Made by a program: the position numbers and the translations under genes. The notes under the pieces were generated by a model. The model saw nothing but the letters and a program-made list of their open reading frames with translations, made no database searches and was not told where the DNA came from. A stretch of DNA of 64,000 bases from Candidatus Saganbacteria bacterium (GTDB lineage Bacteria > Margulisbacteria > WOR-1 > XYC2-FULL-46-14 > XYC2-FULL-37-10), in assembly GCA_016223245.1 (NCBI GenBank), contig JACRPL010000013.1:1-64000 (forward strand), in the 5' to 3' direction. Shown piece by piece: positions 7,801 to 20,154 of the stretch; position 1 is the first letter of the stretch, and each line of letters begins with the position of its first letter.

Positions 7801-7956
7801 ATGCTTATCCCCGTTAGGGACGGGATAATATTATCGGCAAGCGATGAACTGAATAAAACCGAAGACGGGAAAGCGGAATTACACCGGGGTTATGAGCGTC
7901 CTTCAGACGATATGGAATATGAGTATACGCTTCCGTGGCAGGTTAATTTGATGTAA
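7801..7956 (+). CDS. Possible 51-residue small ORF
   Basis: ATG 7801 to TAA 7956 encodes 51 residues (starts MLIPVRDGIILSASDEL, ends LPWQVNLM) and fills most of an otherwise empty gap. No Shine-Dalgarno is visible and no family is recognised. It may be a gene fragment or chance. Confidence 0.25.
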   Translation: MLIPVRDGIILSASDELNKTEDGKAELHRGYERPSDDMEYEYTLPWQVNLM

Positions 7957-8019
7957 AATTAATTCCGCTGTTTGAATTTATCTCTACTATCTGGTATTAT
8001 GCTGATCGGAGGGCATCAA

Positions 8020-8256
8020 ATGAACGCAAAATTGATAAAACGTGAAATAATAAAAGAAATCGAGATCCTGCCGATCAATGAGCTAAAATCCGTTGCAGAT
8101 TTTGTCGAATTCATCAGAGAAAAGCAGGAAGAAGAAAGCCTGCTTAAGAATAAAAAATTATTAAGAGAGATCAAAAAAGCGAAAAAGGATTGGGCGTCAA
8201 AGAAACACGATCAATTTATCGAATGGGGAACTTTAAAGAAAAAGTTTTCTATTTGA
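8020..8256 (+). CDS. Putative antitoxin of a RelE-type module
   Basis: Protein of 78 residues. ATG 8020 is preceded by GGAGGG with 6 bases spacing; a TTG 16 codons earlier has no such site. Helical and highly charged, with ILPINELKSVADFVEFIREKQEEES resembling the DUF2281/antitoxin N-terminal helix that follows a conserved leucine-proline start. The toxin gene follows after 3 bases. The antitoxin would bind its own promoter and neutralise the toxin; this is inferred from position and size. Confidence 0.65.
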   Translation: MNAKLIKREIIKEIEILPINELKSVADFVEFIREKQEEESLLKNKKLLREIKKAKKDWASKKHDQFIEWGTLKKKFSI

Positions 8257-8259
8257 ACG

Positions 8260-10505
<2,246 letters not shown>

Positions 10506-10510
10506 TATAA

Positions 10511-12010
10511 TCAGGTTAGAGAAGATATCCGCACGGATTCAGCTAAATAATCTACAACATCGACGAGATCGGCAAATTCTCTTTGAAGAGCGATTCTTCT
10601 TACCCTTGGAGCAAAGGCCCCGCCCATTGAATTGGCAAGCAATGCTCTTAGTTCAGGGGATGTCCGATTGTTATCAAATAGCATCAAGTCCAATCCTGTT
10701 TCCTTTTCTCCGATCTGACGTATCTGATCTGTAAGAGTTATATCGGAAACTGTCCTGTTGTCGGTAGCCATTGAAACCCTAAACCCATCCCTTAGCATTT
10801 TAAGTAAAGGATGATCTGAAAATTTGCCGCTTGCGATTGTACCCAATTGGTGGTTGCTTTTAACGCTTACTTCAAAAACAATTCCCTTATCTTTCAATTT
10901 TTGCCTGTCCGCACAGGAAAGCTCGTTTACTTGGATACCATGGCCTATGCGATCAGCTAATAATAGATCAACTGCCTTCATAATATTTTGGCCGGTCCCT
11001 ATTGGCTCGCCAGCATGGACGGTCCTAAAAACGTCCGTGTCAAATGTTTTCGCAAAAGCTTCAAGGTAATTTTCCGGAGGATATGGCGTTTCATAACCCA
11101 CAAGGTCCAAAGCTACTCTTTCGGGATATCTTTTGGCTAAACGGACAGCCGATTCTGCCGTTGGTATAGGATGATCGACATATTTATCGCCAAACAATGC
11201 AGTATCAACTTTGTCGCGATAAATACAAGCAACAAGGGTAGAGGACACGCCAAAATCCCTTTCTCCATGAATTAAACCCTGCATGATCGCTTCTCCTATT
11301 TCATCATAAGTTAAGCCCTTTTCGGTATGGAGGCATGGAGCATAACGAAGCTCGATATGAAGAACACCGTCATCATGCGCTTGGGCAATTGCGTCATAAG
11401 CAATGTTTTCCAATGCGATCCTATCCTGCATAACAGCAAGGGGCAGGGCAAATCCAGCCAATAAAAATCTTAAAAAATCAGTATTCGCTGCATCAGCCTT
11501 AAGCCTTGCATATTTTTTAATATCAGCTAAAGTTGCATTTCTTGGAAATTCCGGAATAAATTGTTTGACTCCAGGATCATCCGCTAAAACGATCCCCTGG
11601 CGCTCGGCATGTTCAGCGATCATTCTTTCCCTGACCGACCCGTCAAGATGGCAATGGAGATCGGCTTTTGGAAGCAATCGAAGCAATCTCCTCGTCAATT
11701 CAAATTTTGGGTTAGACCTAATTGCATTTATTTCTGAAGCAAGCGCTCTTGAATGCGTACATAGATTAGATGAAGTAATGCCGTATGAATACAGCATAAG
11801 AGTCGCCGTAGTCCGAACCCTCATGTCCGACGCATCTTTTGCTGTGTTCACAAGGATCAAAAATGAAGCTGGGTCCAAATTCTTGTTATGATATAAATTT
11901 ATAAGCTGACTTAATGGATTTATTCCGATATCAGAAAAAATATTTGATTGCATCCGTCTGCCTGCCATGGTCCTTAAAACCGGCGGTAAAGCAGTTAATA
12001 TCCTTGTCAT
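10511..12010 (-). CDS. add: Adenosine deaminase with N-terminal extension
   Basis: Protein of 499 residues against about 330-350 for bacterial adenosine deaminases. The catalytic domain begins near residue 110: zinc ligands His119 and His121 in ADLHCHLDGS, then HAGEP, RIGHGIQV and MATDNRTVSD with the metal Asp. The first ~105 residues form an extra helical domain I cannot assign. The family converts adenosine to inosine; a related aminofutalosine deaminase role cannot be excluded. The start overlaps the pgi stop by 4 bases, so the two are one transcript with pgi first. Confidence 0.88.
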   Translation of the reverse strand: MTRILTALPPVLRTMAGRRMQSNIFSDIGINPLSQLINLYHNKNLDPASFLILVNTAKDASDMRVRTTATLMLYSYGITSSNLCTHSRALASEINAIRSNPKFELTRRLLRLLPKADLHCHLDGSVRERMIAEHAERQGIVLADDPGVKQFIPEFPRNATLADIKKYARLKADAANTDFLRFLLAGFALPLAVMQDRIALENIAYDAIAQAHDDGVLHIELRYAPCLHTEKGLTYDEIGEAIMQGLIHGERDFGVSSTLVACIYRDKVDTALFGDKYVDHPIPTAESAVRLAKRYPERVALDLVGYETPYPPENYLEAFAKTFDTDVFRTVHAGEPIGTGQNIMKAVDLLLADRIGHGIQVNELSCADRQKLKDKGIVFEVSVKSNHQLGTIASGKFSDHPLLKMLRDGFRVSMATDNRTVSDITLTDQIRQIGEKETGLDLMLFDNNRTSPELRALLANSMGGAFAPRVRRIALQREFADLVDVVDYLAESVRISSLT

Positions 12011-13656
12011 ACTTCTTTCCCTAATCCGCTTCTTAATATTGATTCCAACATTCTCGCGGTTGATGAATTCAATCCTGCGATATCAATATTACCTGTCGCA
12101 TTGAATCCAAGCATTCTGATCCTTTGATCGACGCCAAGTTTCTTCCCAAGCTCAACTCCCCATTGGTCAAAACTGTTTAAGCCCCAAATAAATCCTTTAA
12201 CAATTGTTCGGTGTTCAAGCATTGAGAGCAGTAACCCCGCTGTAAATGGCGTCAATTTATCTAGCAATAATGAACTTGAAGGACGATTTCCTGGGAAGTT
12301 TTTGTGTGTTAATGGATTTTCGCTTCCAAAAGCCAAGGCATCGGGCTGTGCCAAGAAATTGGCCATAAGTTCAAGATGATGGTCAACACCGGTTGCTGAA
12401 TTGGTCCCTAAAGGATATTGAGGAGTTACAAATCCTATAAAATCCGCCGGGATAGGAGTTGTTCCTTGATGTATCAATTGATAAAAAGAATGCTGGCCAT
12501 TTGTGCCTGGTTCTCCAAATACAACTTCGCCAGTATCGAATTGGACTTCTCTCCCGTCAATATCAACAAGCTTGCCATTGCTTTCCATCTCAACTTGCTG
12601 GGTGTGTGGAGCAAGTTTTAATAGGGCTTGGCAATAAGGAAGCAGAGCTCTAGTTTTAAACCCTAAGAAGTTGATATTCCAAATATCGATCAATGCCGCA
12701 AGCACCGGTATGTTTTGTTCAAATGGAGCTTTCCTAAAATGATCGTCCATCCATTCGGCACCGCGAAGGATTTCTTCGAATTTATCGTAACCCAGGAATA
12801 ATGATAGGGGAACAGCGCCAACTGCCGATGTGGCACTATATCTGCCGCCGACAAAGTCCCAAAATCCGAACATGTTATCCGAATCAATTCCGAAAGCTTC
12901 TACTTTATCTTTGGCGGTAGACACAGCTGCAAAATGCTTTTTAATAACAGCCGGTTCGGTCCCAAGTTTACCCTGCATCCATTGTTTCGCAGTTGCCGCA
13001 TTAAGCATTGTTTCGGCTGTTGTGAATGTTTTAGAGACTATAATGAACATTGTTTCTTCGGGATTTAAGTCAGCTGTTTTTTGAGCAAAGTCGGTACCAT
13101 CAACATTGGCTACAAATCTTAAGTTCATGCCGGGGATAGCATAAGCTCTGCAAGCTTCAGCCAAAAAATCAGGGCCTAAATAAGATCCCCCGATACCTAT
13201 CGCAATAATATTCTTTATCTTTTTGCCGGTAACACCAAGTCTTTGGCCTGAAAGAACTTCATCCGAAAAAGTCTTAACTTTTGCAAGTACTGCTTTAACA
13301 TCTGGCATTACATCTTGACCAGCAAGTAAAACTGGGCCTCCCGATAAATTGCGTAGGGCGGTGTGGAGAACAGCACGTCCTTCCGTCACATTGATCTTTT
13401 CACCTGTGAACATGGCTTCGATATTTCCGCGAAGGCCTCGTTCGTTGGCTAAGCCGAGCAAAAGCTTTCTTGCACCATCCGATAATCTTTGCCTGGAATA
13501 ATCATAAATACCATGATCTGTCGTAACAGAAAAAGATCTAGCACGATTCGGATCTGACGCGAACATTTCCCTTAGATGTTTCCCGCCTGATGCGGCGGCG
13601 TACGAACGCAATAACCCAAAGTGCCTTGATTCGTTAAATCTTACGGATGCTTCCAT
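12007..13656 (-). CDS. pgi: Glucose-6-phosphate isomerase
   Basis: Protein of 549 residues, the long E. coli-like form. Interconverts glucose 6-phosphate and fructose 6-phosphate. Motifs: IGIGGSYLGPDFLAEA, signature GGRYSATSAVGAVPLSLFLG, catalytic Glu region (PGTNGQHSFYQLIHQG with the active His) and DQWGVELGKKLG near the C-terminus. Start ATG 13656 follows GGAG. Sits between the large phosphohexomutase gene and add, forming a minus-strand carbon-metabolism block. Confidence 0.96.
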   Translation of the reverse strand: MEASVRFNESRHFGLLRSYAAASGGKHLREMFASDPNRARSFSVTTDHGIYDYSRQRLSDGARKLLLGLANERGLRGNIEAMFTGEKINVTEGRAVLHTALRNLSGGPVLLAGQDVMPDVKAVLAKVKTFSDEVLSGQRLGVTGKKIKNIIAIGIGGSYLGPDFLAEACRAYAIPGMNLRFVANVDGTDFAQKTADLNPEETMFIIVSKTFTTAETMLNAATAKQWMQGKLGTEPAVIKKHFAAVSTAKDKVEAFGIDSDNMFGFWDFVGGRYSATSAVGAVPLSLFLGYDKFEEILRGAEWMDDHFRKAPFEQNIPVLAALIDIWNINFLGFKTRALLPYCQALLKLAPHTQQVEMESNGKLVDIDGREVQFDTGEVVFGEPGTNGQHSFYQLIHQGTTPIPADFIGFVTPQYPLGTNSATGVDHHLELMANFLAQPDALAFGSENPLTHKNFPGNRPSSSLLLDKLTPFTAGLLLSMLEHRTIVKGFIWGLNSFDQWGVELGKKLGVDQRIRMLGFNATGNIDIAGLNSSTARMLESILRSGLGKEV

Positions 13657-13690
13657 TTGTGTCGCTCCTATATTTTTGAACTTTAAGATA

Positions 13691-16213
13691 TTATATCAAT
13701 TGTAAACCGATCTCGGCAACTTCAGCGGGCTTTTCTTCCGCGTATACGACACCAAAACGATCCAGCACAGAATAAAGATCTTTTCTCTTGATTGTTTCAA
13801 ATGCTTTTTCGATAGCTGTTCGATTTTCTGGACTCAACGTCTTTGCGTCAAGATACACTTTACTCTTTAATGGATCCGTTCCTGATGGCCTGAATTTGAG
13901 GAAAGTGACCAAAGGCTCGATATCACCTTTGCTTGAAAATGCCATCAATACACCCTCGGATCTTGTGTTCCCAGCATCTAAAGTCTCTTCAACATAAATG
14001 ACTTGGTCTAGGCAATGCCATGTTGATTTCCATTCTGGCAGGATAAAAGTAAGGATTTCTTTGGCCCTTTCCAAAGAAAGCTTACCCGATCTAACGGCAC
14101 TTGCTATAGAGAAAAAGAAATTATTAAAATTAGATTTTTCGGCACCCGCATGGGATTTTAATCGAGCAGCTTCATCTGGACCAACTTGGGCGATACGCCC
14201 CTGATCACCATGTAAAATATCAAATCGGTCATCAATGCGGGAGACTATATGGTATTTGTCATATCCCGACGCAACGACATTTGGCAACCGCATCTCTTGG
14301 CCATCCAAGTAACGCTTTGCCATATCCGCCAAGTGAGCATAGAGAGCGTCCCCAACAGCTTTTTCAGGCATCGATAAGGCTTTGTCCCCTAATATATTTA
14401 TTAAAGCGTTCGCAAACCCCGAAGTTCTGCCGCCGCTTTCCTCTTCTTTGCTCAAAACTCTTAACATCAACGAACGGTCGAGAACTATTGGATCTCCCAA
14501 TTGAGGTTGAATGCTTAAAGTCTCTTCATTAGGGCGATTGAACCACCAATCCTGTATCTTTGCCAGGGCCTGATTGAAATTTTTAAACCCGACTCGGCAA
14601 AGAAAAGTCGCGATATTCCCTTCAGTTGTCTCGAGATATTTAGCAAATTCAACCCAAGCAGCTGTTGATACATAAGTTGGGAAATACATCCATTTGAATC
14701 TGTCCCATTCGCCTGATGCCTTTGTTCTTTCATAATCTGCAATATCCAGAAGTAAAAATGTCTTATTTGGGCTAGGGGCGACAATTATCTTTCCGTCCCC
14801 GATCTTATAATATTGGATCCCGAATGTTTCACATAACGGAATAGAGGCCTCGGTCAAAACTTGCTTGACCATAAAACGGTCATTATCGGGATCGCACTCA
14901 TATATTAGACGTCCGATCGGCAGATCTTTTGCATATTCGGCATAAGGGATCTGTCGAACAACTTTTGATGAAGAAGTATCCACTCCCAAATGATCGACAA
15001 AATACTCGTCCTTTACTTTGTCATAGGCAACCACGTATCCAACTCTAAAAAAAGGATCTTCTTCCGGCAATAAGGGTTCAAAAACATCAGTTCTTATACC
15101 TAGAGCCTTGAGCTGGGCCATCAAACTTTTTGACGCGCTGCCGGATAAAGTATTTAAAGTGAGCCTAAAACCTTTTTCAGCTGCAAGATTTATTGTAGCG
15201 ATCGTTTCAGGTGTTGGCGCAAGCGCTTCTTTAAACAATAATGCTGAACGATCATAAGATAAAGTCCTCAGGATATTTGGATCATTTGGCCCCGCAATTG
15301 GAATAGTATCACTATTCTCTTTCGCTTCATTATGAATTGATTCAAGGATCTCGATATATCGCGAATAAACATCAGGCAATAATTGCGCTCCGTCTCCGGC
15401 TAACGCCTTACGTCCCAATACATAAACCGAACTATGGCTTGGAGTATAATAAGTTCCTCCATCCGAGCCAAGTAAGAAACAGATTAATGATGTTAAATAG
15501 ATATTTGTTGTATCCGTTGAATGCTCAGAAGTCACAACCGTGATATCATTTGCAGCCATTATCCTGGATTCCAGGTCAAGCATTTCATCGGTCTGCGGAC
15601 GCACTTCTTTTCCCATAACTTTTAAAGGTTTATCCCTTAAAAGAATAAGGATATCTTCCACAGATCTGCCGCCAAATATCTCCCTGATAACCTTGATCGA
15701 TCCGGCTGGAAGCGCTTGTTCTATTTCTTTTGCTTTATCCGCCAAGTCGATCCCGCTCAACTTATTTTGAACTTTATCGGCATGAAGCTCTTTAATAAAT
15801 CTAGCTTCGCCCTCTATCAAAAACGCCAAAAAGATCGGATTATACATATAATTTGGATTATTGTAATCGAGAACATCAAAGGTCTCTCTTAAGCCCGCAG
15901 TTGCTTGCGGTGCCAGCTTTTTGAATTGATTCAGATAGCGCGATAAATTGTAAGAATTGATCGAGTCACCGTTCAAAACTATCTTTTGGGCATCAAGCAA
16001 GGATAGATCAAAAGGTAAAGCGGGAACGCCGGCAGGGTGGTTTGAAGCAACCTTTTCTAAAAAAGTCCTGCGTAAGTCCAATTGTTCCAGAGAGGATGTC
16101 ATTCGCCCTGGCATTTTTTGCGCGTCAAAGACAGCTTTTAATTGTGTTTTTTTAAGTGCAGTCCCGCCAACTCGTCGCAACACATCAATTGCTTTGACGC
16201 TTGTGATCGCCAT
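13691..16213 (-). CDS. Oversized alpha-D-phosphohexomutase-family protein
   Basis: Protein of 840 residues, nearly twice the usual phosphoglucomutase length. Family motifs are in the right order. A phosphoserine loop TYYTPSHSS lies near residues 254-262 (variant of TPSHNP), the metal loop DPDNDRF is at about 439-445 (variant of DGDGDR) and the phosphate-binding RPSGTDP is at about 772-778. An N-terminal ~200-residue region and a ~180-residue insertion after the metal loop are extra. Probably a phosphoglucomutase feeding pgi, but the variant loops leave substrate open. AGGAGA precedes the ATG by about 8 bases. Lies 34 bases upstream of pgi, likely the same operon. Confidence 0.8.
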   Translation of the reverse strand: MAITSVKAIDVLRRVGGTALKKTQLKAVFDAQKMPGRMTSSLEQLDLRRTFLEKVASNHPAGVPALPFDLSLLDAQKIVLNGDSINSYNLSRYLNQFKKLAPQATAGLRETFDVLDYNNPNYMYNPIFLAFLIEGEARFIKELHADKVQNKLSGIDLADKAKEIEQALPAGSIKVIREIFGGRSVEDILILLRDKPLKVMGKEVRPQTDEMLDLESRIMAANDITVVTSEHSTDTTNIYLTSLICFLLGSDGGTYYTPSHSSVYVLGRKALAGDGAQLLPDVYSRYIEILESIHNEAKENSDTIPIAGPNDPNILRTLSYDRSALLFKEALAPTPETIATINLAAEKGFRLTLNTLSGSASKSLMAQLKALGIRTDVFEPLLPEEDPFFRVGYVVAYDKVKDEYFVDHLGVDTSSSKVVRQIPYAEYAKDLPIGRLIYECDPDNDRFMVKQVLTEASIPLCETFGIQYYKIGDGKIIVAPSPNKTFLLLDIADYERTKASGEWDRFKWMYFPTYVSTAAWVEFAKYLETTEGNIATFLCRVGFKNFNQALAKIQDWWFNRPNEETLSIQPQLGDPIVLDRSLMLRVLSKEEESGGRTSGFANALINILGDKALSMPEKAVGDALYAHLADMAKRYLDGQEMRLPNVVASGYDKYHIVSRIDDRFDILHGDQGRIAQVGPDEAARLKSHAGAEKSNFNNFFFSIASAVRSGKLSLERAKEILTFILPEWKSTWHCLDQVIYVEETLDAGNTRSEGVLMAFSSKGDIEPLVTFLKFRPSGTDPLKSKVYLDAKTLSPENRTAIEKAFETIKRKDLYSVLDRFGVVYAEEKPAEVAEIGLQLI

Positions 16214-16225
16214 TATTATTTTCTC

Positions 16226-18895
16226 CTATGCTTTCTTTAATCCATCAAGTATCTTGTTCGCTTCAGCTAATACCGCGGCATCCCTGCTGTCTTCAGGAAT
16301 CTTTTCAAACCAATCGTAAGAATTGCTGAAAACTATCTTTCTTGCCAACTGCCCGGAAATTAATTCTCGTACGATAGCAGGCCCCAATTTTTCAATAATT
16401 TCATCTTTGTTTACTTTCTCAAGCAGAGTAGGGAACAGAGAAGCAAATAAGATATCGAACGCTTCTTTTCGCTCAAGAACTTGTGATGAAACCTTCAAAA
16501 TACTCTTGACCCTTGTCATCGCATGGCTGATCTCTTTTACGAGCGTCGGAAAAGCCAACCGTCCTTCCGATTTATTGTATTCACCCCAGACATACGATGA
16601 ATTATCTTCGGCATTGCGCCTGACCAGCGCTTCATTGTCGCTTACAAGTTTCTCAAAATTCTCCTTGAATTCTTCTTGTCCCAGCACCTGGATTGAAAGT
16701 ATTTCATTATTGGAAGTAAAAACGCCGCCACCATTCGCGAATGCGTCAAGGATCCTTCTTCCGTCAAGCTTATCGAATGTTGCCGCAGCTGAAACTACAA
16801 ACGGTATATTCGCGGCTTCAACAACAAGTTCGTGTACGCGAACAACTTCTTCAACATTTTGATCATTTATGACATTCCCGATAGCTGAAGGGATAAATAG
16901 GGTAGAAGGCAATGTTACAATTTCGGATATCCTGCTTCTATCTCTTAGCTCAATCTTGCCTTGAAACTCGGCAAGAAGTTCGGGAGAGAATTGATCGAGA
17001 GTTTTTTCTTCTCTTGCAAGCTTCAATAATTCATCTTTTATTCTGGCATCAAAGTCAAACCCTTCCTCGCAAACAAGCAGGCCTGTGTGATCGGATATTG
17101 CCGTAAGCTTAATATCGGGCCTTTCATTTAATATAAGATATGCCATAGCGCCGCCGACATCGCCAAAACCCTGGACAGTTGCCGTGACTCTTCTTTGTTT
17201 TGGATCGATGCCAAGCTTTTCGATCGCGATCAGCATATTAACAAATACGCCGATTCCCGTGATCTTTAATGCTTTATGCGGAAATCCTCCGAAATCAGCG
17301 CTTTTTCCAGTATATATCGCAGGCCAAAATTGCACTCCCATATGTTTTGCAACAACAGATAGGAAGTTCATATCGCTAGACGACATATTCATATCAGGCC
17401 CGGGCCTCTTGTCTCCAAGATTTTTCAAATAAACTTCAGCTTCGCTTAAATTGACCAAGTTTTCAAGCTGCACAAGCCTGAATAATAGATCTTTTGCTTT
17501 TGCTTGGTCTTTTTCTGCCAAGGCGCCCGCTATTGTTTTGTCCATATCTTCGCCTGTTAATTCCAAAATGGCATCTCTTACATAAGAATATGATCTAAAA
17601 TCCCTATGAACAGAGATAGAAGCTTCGATCTGTTCAAATGCCGCATCCTGTTCAACTGGTGGATAAGCGACTAGAACTGTCTTTAACCCGTTAACATAGC
17701 ATCCCCAGAGGATATTTTTTACTTCCTGCGTCCATGCCAAACGAAGGGATTCTTCAAGAGCCTTGCGGGATGAAGCCTCATACCATGCATCCCCATGGAT
17801 CATACCTTTCGGGTTGTCGAACAAATATCTGTCTCCGCCTTTTGAAACTTCCCCTCCAAACCTGGAACCGATCGCAAATGATCTTGTTTTTGGAGAATAG
17901 ACGTAGGTAATATCCGTAGGGTAGGTGAGCTTGAAATGATCCGCTATATTCTGTATAATTTTATGGGATAATTTGAAGATGGCGACTTCAGGATTCCTGT
18001 TTGGATCAAAAATATTAGTTTCTTTAATAGAGGTTAAAAATACGAACATGATCCTGGCCGCATCTCTATCCTTGGCGTTAGGAATATTTCTGATCGTGGA
18101 ACGGATCTGCATTGCAAGGCTTTTTAGGTCATGATTGCTTAAGCCGTAATACTGCGAAAATGTCTTGTCATATTTTACCCTAAGATATTTAACTAATAGC
18201 GTAGACATTGCAGGATTCTCAACAAATATTTTATCAACTTCATCTGCGGTTAAATGAGGCATGTCCGGAACTTCCGGGAATGTATTTAAAAATCTGCCCA
18301 TACTGTCCACAAGATCGGAATATGTATATTTTAGCCTTTCCCCGTCCAGGGCAAAAGAATTATGCGCTTTTAATCTTTCAGAAAAATTCGCCCTAAATTT
18401 ACCAAAAGCTTCAGGCACTCGTTCTTCGTCATAAAAAGGGCAAGCAAAATCTATTGTGCTATAGCCGCCGATCCTCTGATGTCTGACGCCTATTTCGTAA
18501 ATATCAAGGCCGGATTCCTTTACGGCATATGCCATATCATGGAAAAGCCCAAAATAATCGCGCGTTCTCGTTGCGAGATGGAGTATTCTTGTATCAGGAT
18601 TAAAATTCGCTGTAAAAGTAGAATCAAGGTCTGTTTTTACTATTTCACTCAAATTTAGGTGAGAAATTATAGGCGTACCGTCTTTTTTCACCGCAGAAAT
18701 TACACATGAATGGCCATTCAATCTAAACTGCGTGCCTGCTTTAATATCAACGCCTGCCAATGATGCTAACGCGCCTGGAAGGTCATTTCTTCTTCCAAAT
18801 CCGGAAAATAACACCCTGCTTACCCTAACATCCGCCCCTAATCTCTTCGCCGCAACCGGTCTTCCCGTAACTTCCGTCAATCTGCTTGAAATCAT
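16226..18895 (-). CDS. Large Glu/Leu/Phe/Val dehydrogenase-family protein (NAD-GDH-like)
   Basis: Protein of 889 residues. The C-terminal half carries the dehydrogenase core: DMNMSSSDMNFL (the conserved Asp region), GKSADFGGFPHKALKITGIGV, then a Rossmann fold VQGFGDVGGAMAYLI near residue 577 and ITSNNEIL-like SNNEILSIQ. The first ~400 residues are a large N-terminal domain as in high-molecular-weight NAD-glutamate dehydrogenases, although these are usually 1000-1600 residues. The likely reaction is oxidative deamination of glutamate to 2-oxoglutarate. A Shine-Dalgarno AGGAGG precedes the ATG. It lies 12 bases upstream of the phosphohexomutase gene and is probably co-transcribed. Confidence 0.78.
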   Translation of the reverse strand: MISSRLTEVTGRPVAAKRLGADVRVSRVLFSGFGRRNDLPGALASLAGVDIKAGTQFRLNGHSCVISAVKKDGTPIISHLNLSEIVKTDLDSTFTANFNPDTRILHLATRTRDYFGLFHDMAYAVKESGLDIYEIGVRHQRIGGYSTIDFACPFYDEERVPEAFGKFRANFSERLKAHNSFALDGERLKYTYSDLVDSMGRFLNTFPEVPDMPHLTADEVDKIFVENPAMSTLLVKYLRVKYDKTFSQYYGLSNHDLKSLAMQIRSTIRNIPNAKDRDAARIMFVFLTSIKETNIFDPNRNPEVAIFKLSHKIIQNIADHFKLTYPTDITYVYSPKTRSFAIGSRFGGEVSKGGDRYLFDNPKGMIHGDAWYEASSRKALEESLRLAWTQEVKNILWGCYVNGLKTVLVAYPPVEQDAAFEQIEASISVHRDFRSYSYVRDAILELTGEDMDKTIAGALAEKDQAKAKDLLFRLVQLENLVNLSEAEVYLKNLGDKRPGPDMNMSSSDMNFLSVVAKHMGVQFWPAIYTGKSADFGGFPHKALKITGIGVFVNMLIAIEKLGIDPKQRRVTATVQGFGDVGGAMAYLILNERPDIKLTAISDHTGLLVCEEGFDFDARIKDELLKLAREEKTLDQFSPELLAEFQGKIELRDRSRISEIVTLPSTLFIPSAIGNVINDQNVEEVVRVHELVVEAANIPFVVSAAATFDKLDGRRILDAFANGGGVFTSNNEILSIQVLGQEEFKENFEKLVSDNEALVRRNAEDNSSYVWGEYNKSEGRLAFPTLVKEISHAMTRVKSILKVSSQVLERKEAFDILFASLFPTLLEKVNKDEIIEKLGPAIVRELISGQLARKIVFSNSYDWFEKIPEDSRDAAVLAEANKILDGLKKA

Positions 18896-18923
18896 TTTCT
18901 TTTCCTCCTATGTTTTTCTTCCC

Positions 18924-20084
18924 TTATGAATAAGCCTTTCCTATCGCTCTTTCCAGGATTTCGATCTGGTCTGAAACTTCCGCAAGCCCTATAGACAACC
19001 TGACCATACCTTTATCAATTCCCCATTTTTTCTTTTCTTCGGCCGAGACAGTCGCGTGGGTGCCAAGGAAAGGCATTTCGATCAAAGATTGGTTTCCGCC
19101 TAAGCTTACCGCATGGGAAATAATCCCTTGCCCGTTCTTAGCGACATGGTCGACGATTGCCCTTGCTTTCTTTTCTCTTTCATCAGCATTTCGTCCTTCG
19201 GGAATAAAACAGATCATATAGCCTGGCGCAAATTTTCCATCCCAATCCGTAAGTAAGCGGCGGGCATTATCTTTGAAAGCATAATTTGGAAGCCCGGGAT
19301 ATATAGTTTCACTAACATGGTCATTTGAATTTAAGCATTCCGCAACTACTTGAGCGCTTGCTTGCATTGTTGCATATCTGCCATACAAAGAAGGAAGTCC
19401 GCGAGTTAATAAATGGTGCACCTGATCAGGAGATGAAATTCCTCCGGTATTCTTCCTGAAAAGGAAAAGATCCTTCCAAGAAGTTTTTGGCATCACAACG
19501 ACACCGGCCATTTCCTGTAAAAATCCTCCTAGAACCTTTGTCCCGGAATGAACAACAATATCGGCTCCATGCAGAAGAGGGTTGCATCCGGCAGGACCCG
19601 GAAAAGTATTATCAACTACAACTACTATGTTTGGATTTTGGCCGTGAGCCAAACGCGATATCGCTTCCAGATCGTAAACTCTTAAATTAGGATTGGTTTC
19701 CGTTTCAAAATAGACGACCTTTGTTTTTGGATTCAATATTTCCAAAATATTTTGAGGGTTTGATAGATCGATCTCATGGACAACAAATCCGCGGTTAACT
19801 CGTGCGACGCCCGAAACGCCGAAATAATTATCTGTACATCCGTACAAAGGTTTTGCGACAGCAACTTCATCTCCTGGTCTTAAACCAAATTCCACAGCTG
19901 AAGTTATGGCGCGCATGCCATCGCTAAAAGTCAGGCCCCAATAATTATCGTGGCGGACGCCTTCGGCGACGGGAACATCATGGACAACGCTAACTGACCT
20001 AGAACCTCTTGGGATCCTTGGGGCGGAAAGCATCTGCATCGCGGTATTGCGGTGAACTTCATAAAGCCTTCTTTCTAATCTCAT
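18924..20084 (-). CDS. PLP-dependent Cys/Met metabolism enzyme (cystathionine/methionine gamma-lyase family)
   Basis: Protein of 386 residues from ATG 20084. An upstream in-frame ATG at 20156 would start inside the divergent pfkA start and promoter, so it is rejected. Family features: FSDGMRAITSAVEFGLRPGDEVAV, YFETETNPNLRVYDLEAI, VVDNTFPGP and the PLP lysine in IVVHSGTKVLGGF, followed by SLGGNQSLIEMP near the C-terminus. Members cleave or form cystathionine or release methanethiol from methionine. Sequence alone does not settle which. It leads the minus-strand block ending in add. Confidence 0.85.
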   Translation of the reverse strand: MRLERRLYEVHRNTAMQMLSAPRIPRGSRSVSVVHDVPVAEGVRHDNYWGLTFSDGMRAITSAVEFGLRPGDEVAVAKPLYGCTDNYFGVSGVARVNRGFVVHEIDLSNPQNILEILNPKTKVVYFETETNPNLRVYDLEAISRLAHGQNPNIVVVVDNTFPGPAGCNPLLHGADIVVHSGTKVLGGFLQEMAGVVVMPKTSWKDLFLFRKNTGGISSPDQVHHLLTRGLPSLYGRYATMQASAQVVAECLNSNDHVSETIYPGLPNYAFKDNARRLLTDWDGKFAPGYMICFIPEGRNADEREKKARAIVDHVAKNGQGIISHAVSLGGNQSLIEMPFLGTHATVSAEEKKKWGIDKGMVRLSIGLAEVSDQIEILERAIGKAYS

Positions 20085-20142
20085 AATTTTATCTCGCAAG
20101 TTATTTATAATAATTTCACATGATTTTAATTTATTTTGGAAG

Positions 20143-20148
20143 TATAAT
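20143..20148 (+). promoter_or_regulatory. -10 box for leaderless pfkA transcript
   Basis: TATAAT (20143-20148) ends 6 bases before ATG 20155 and no Shine-Dalgarno lies between. No extended TG is present in this case. The divergent PLP-enzyme gene starts at 20084, so about 70 bases hold both promoters. Confidence 0.6.
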
Positions 20149-20154
20149 ATCCCC

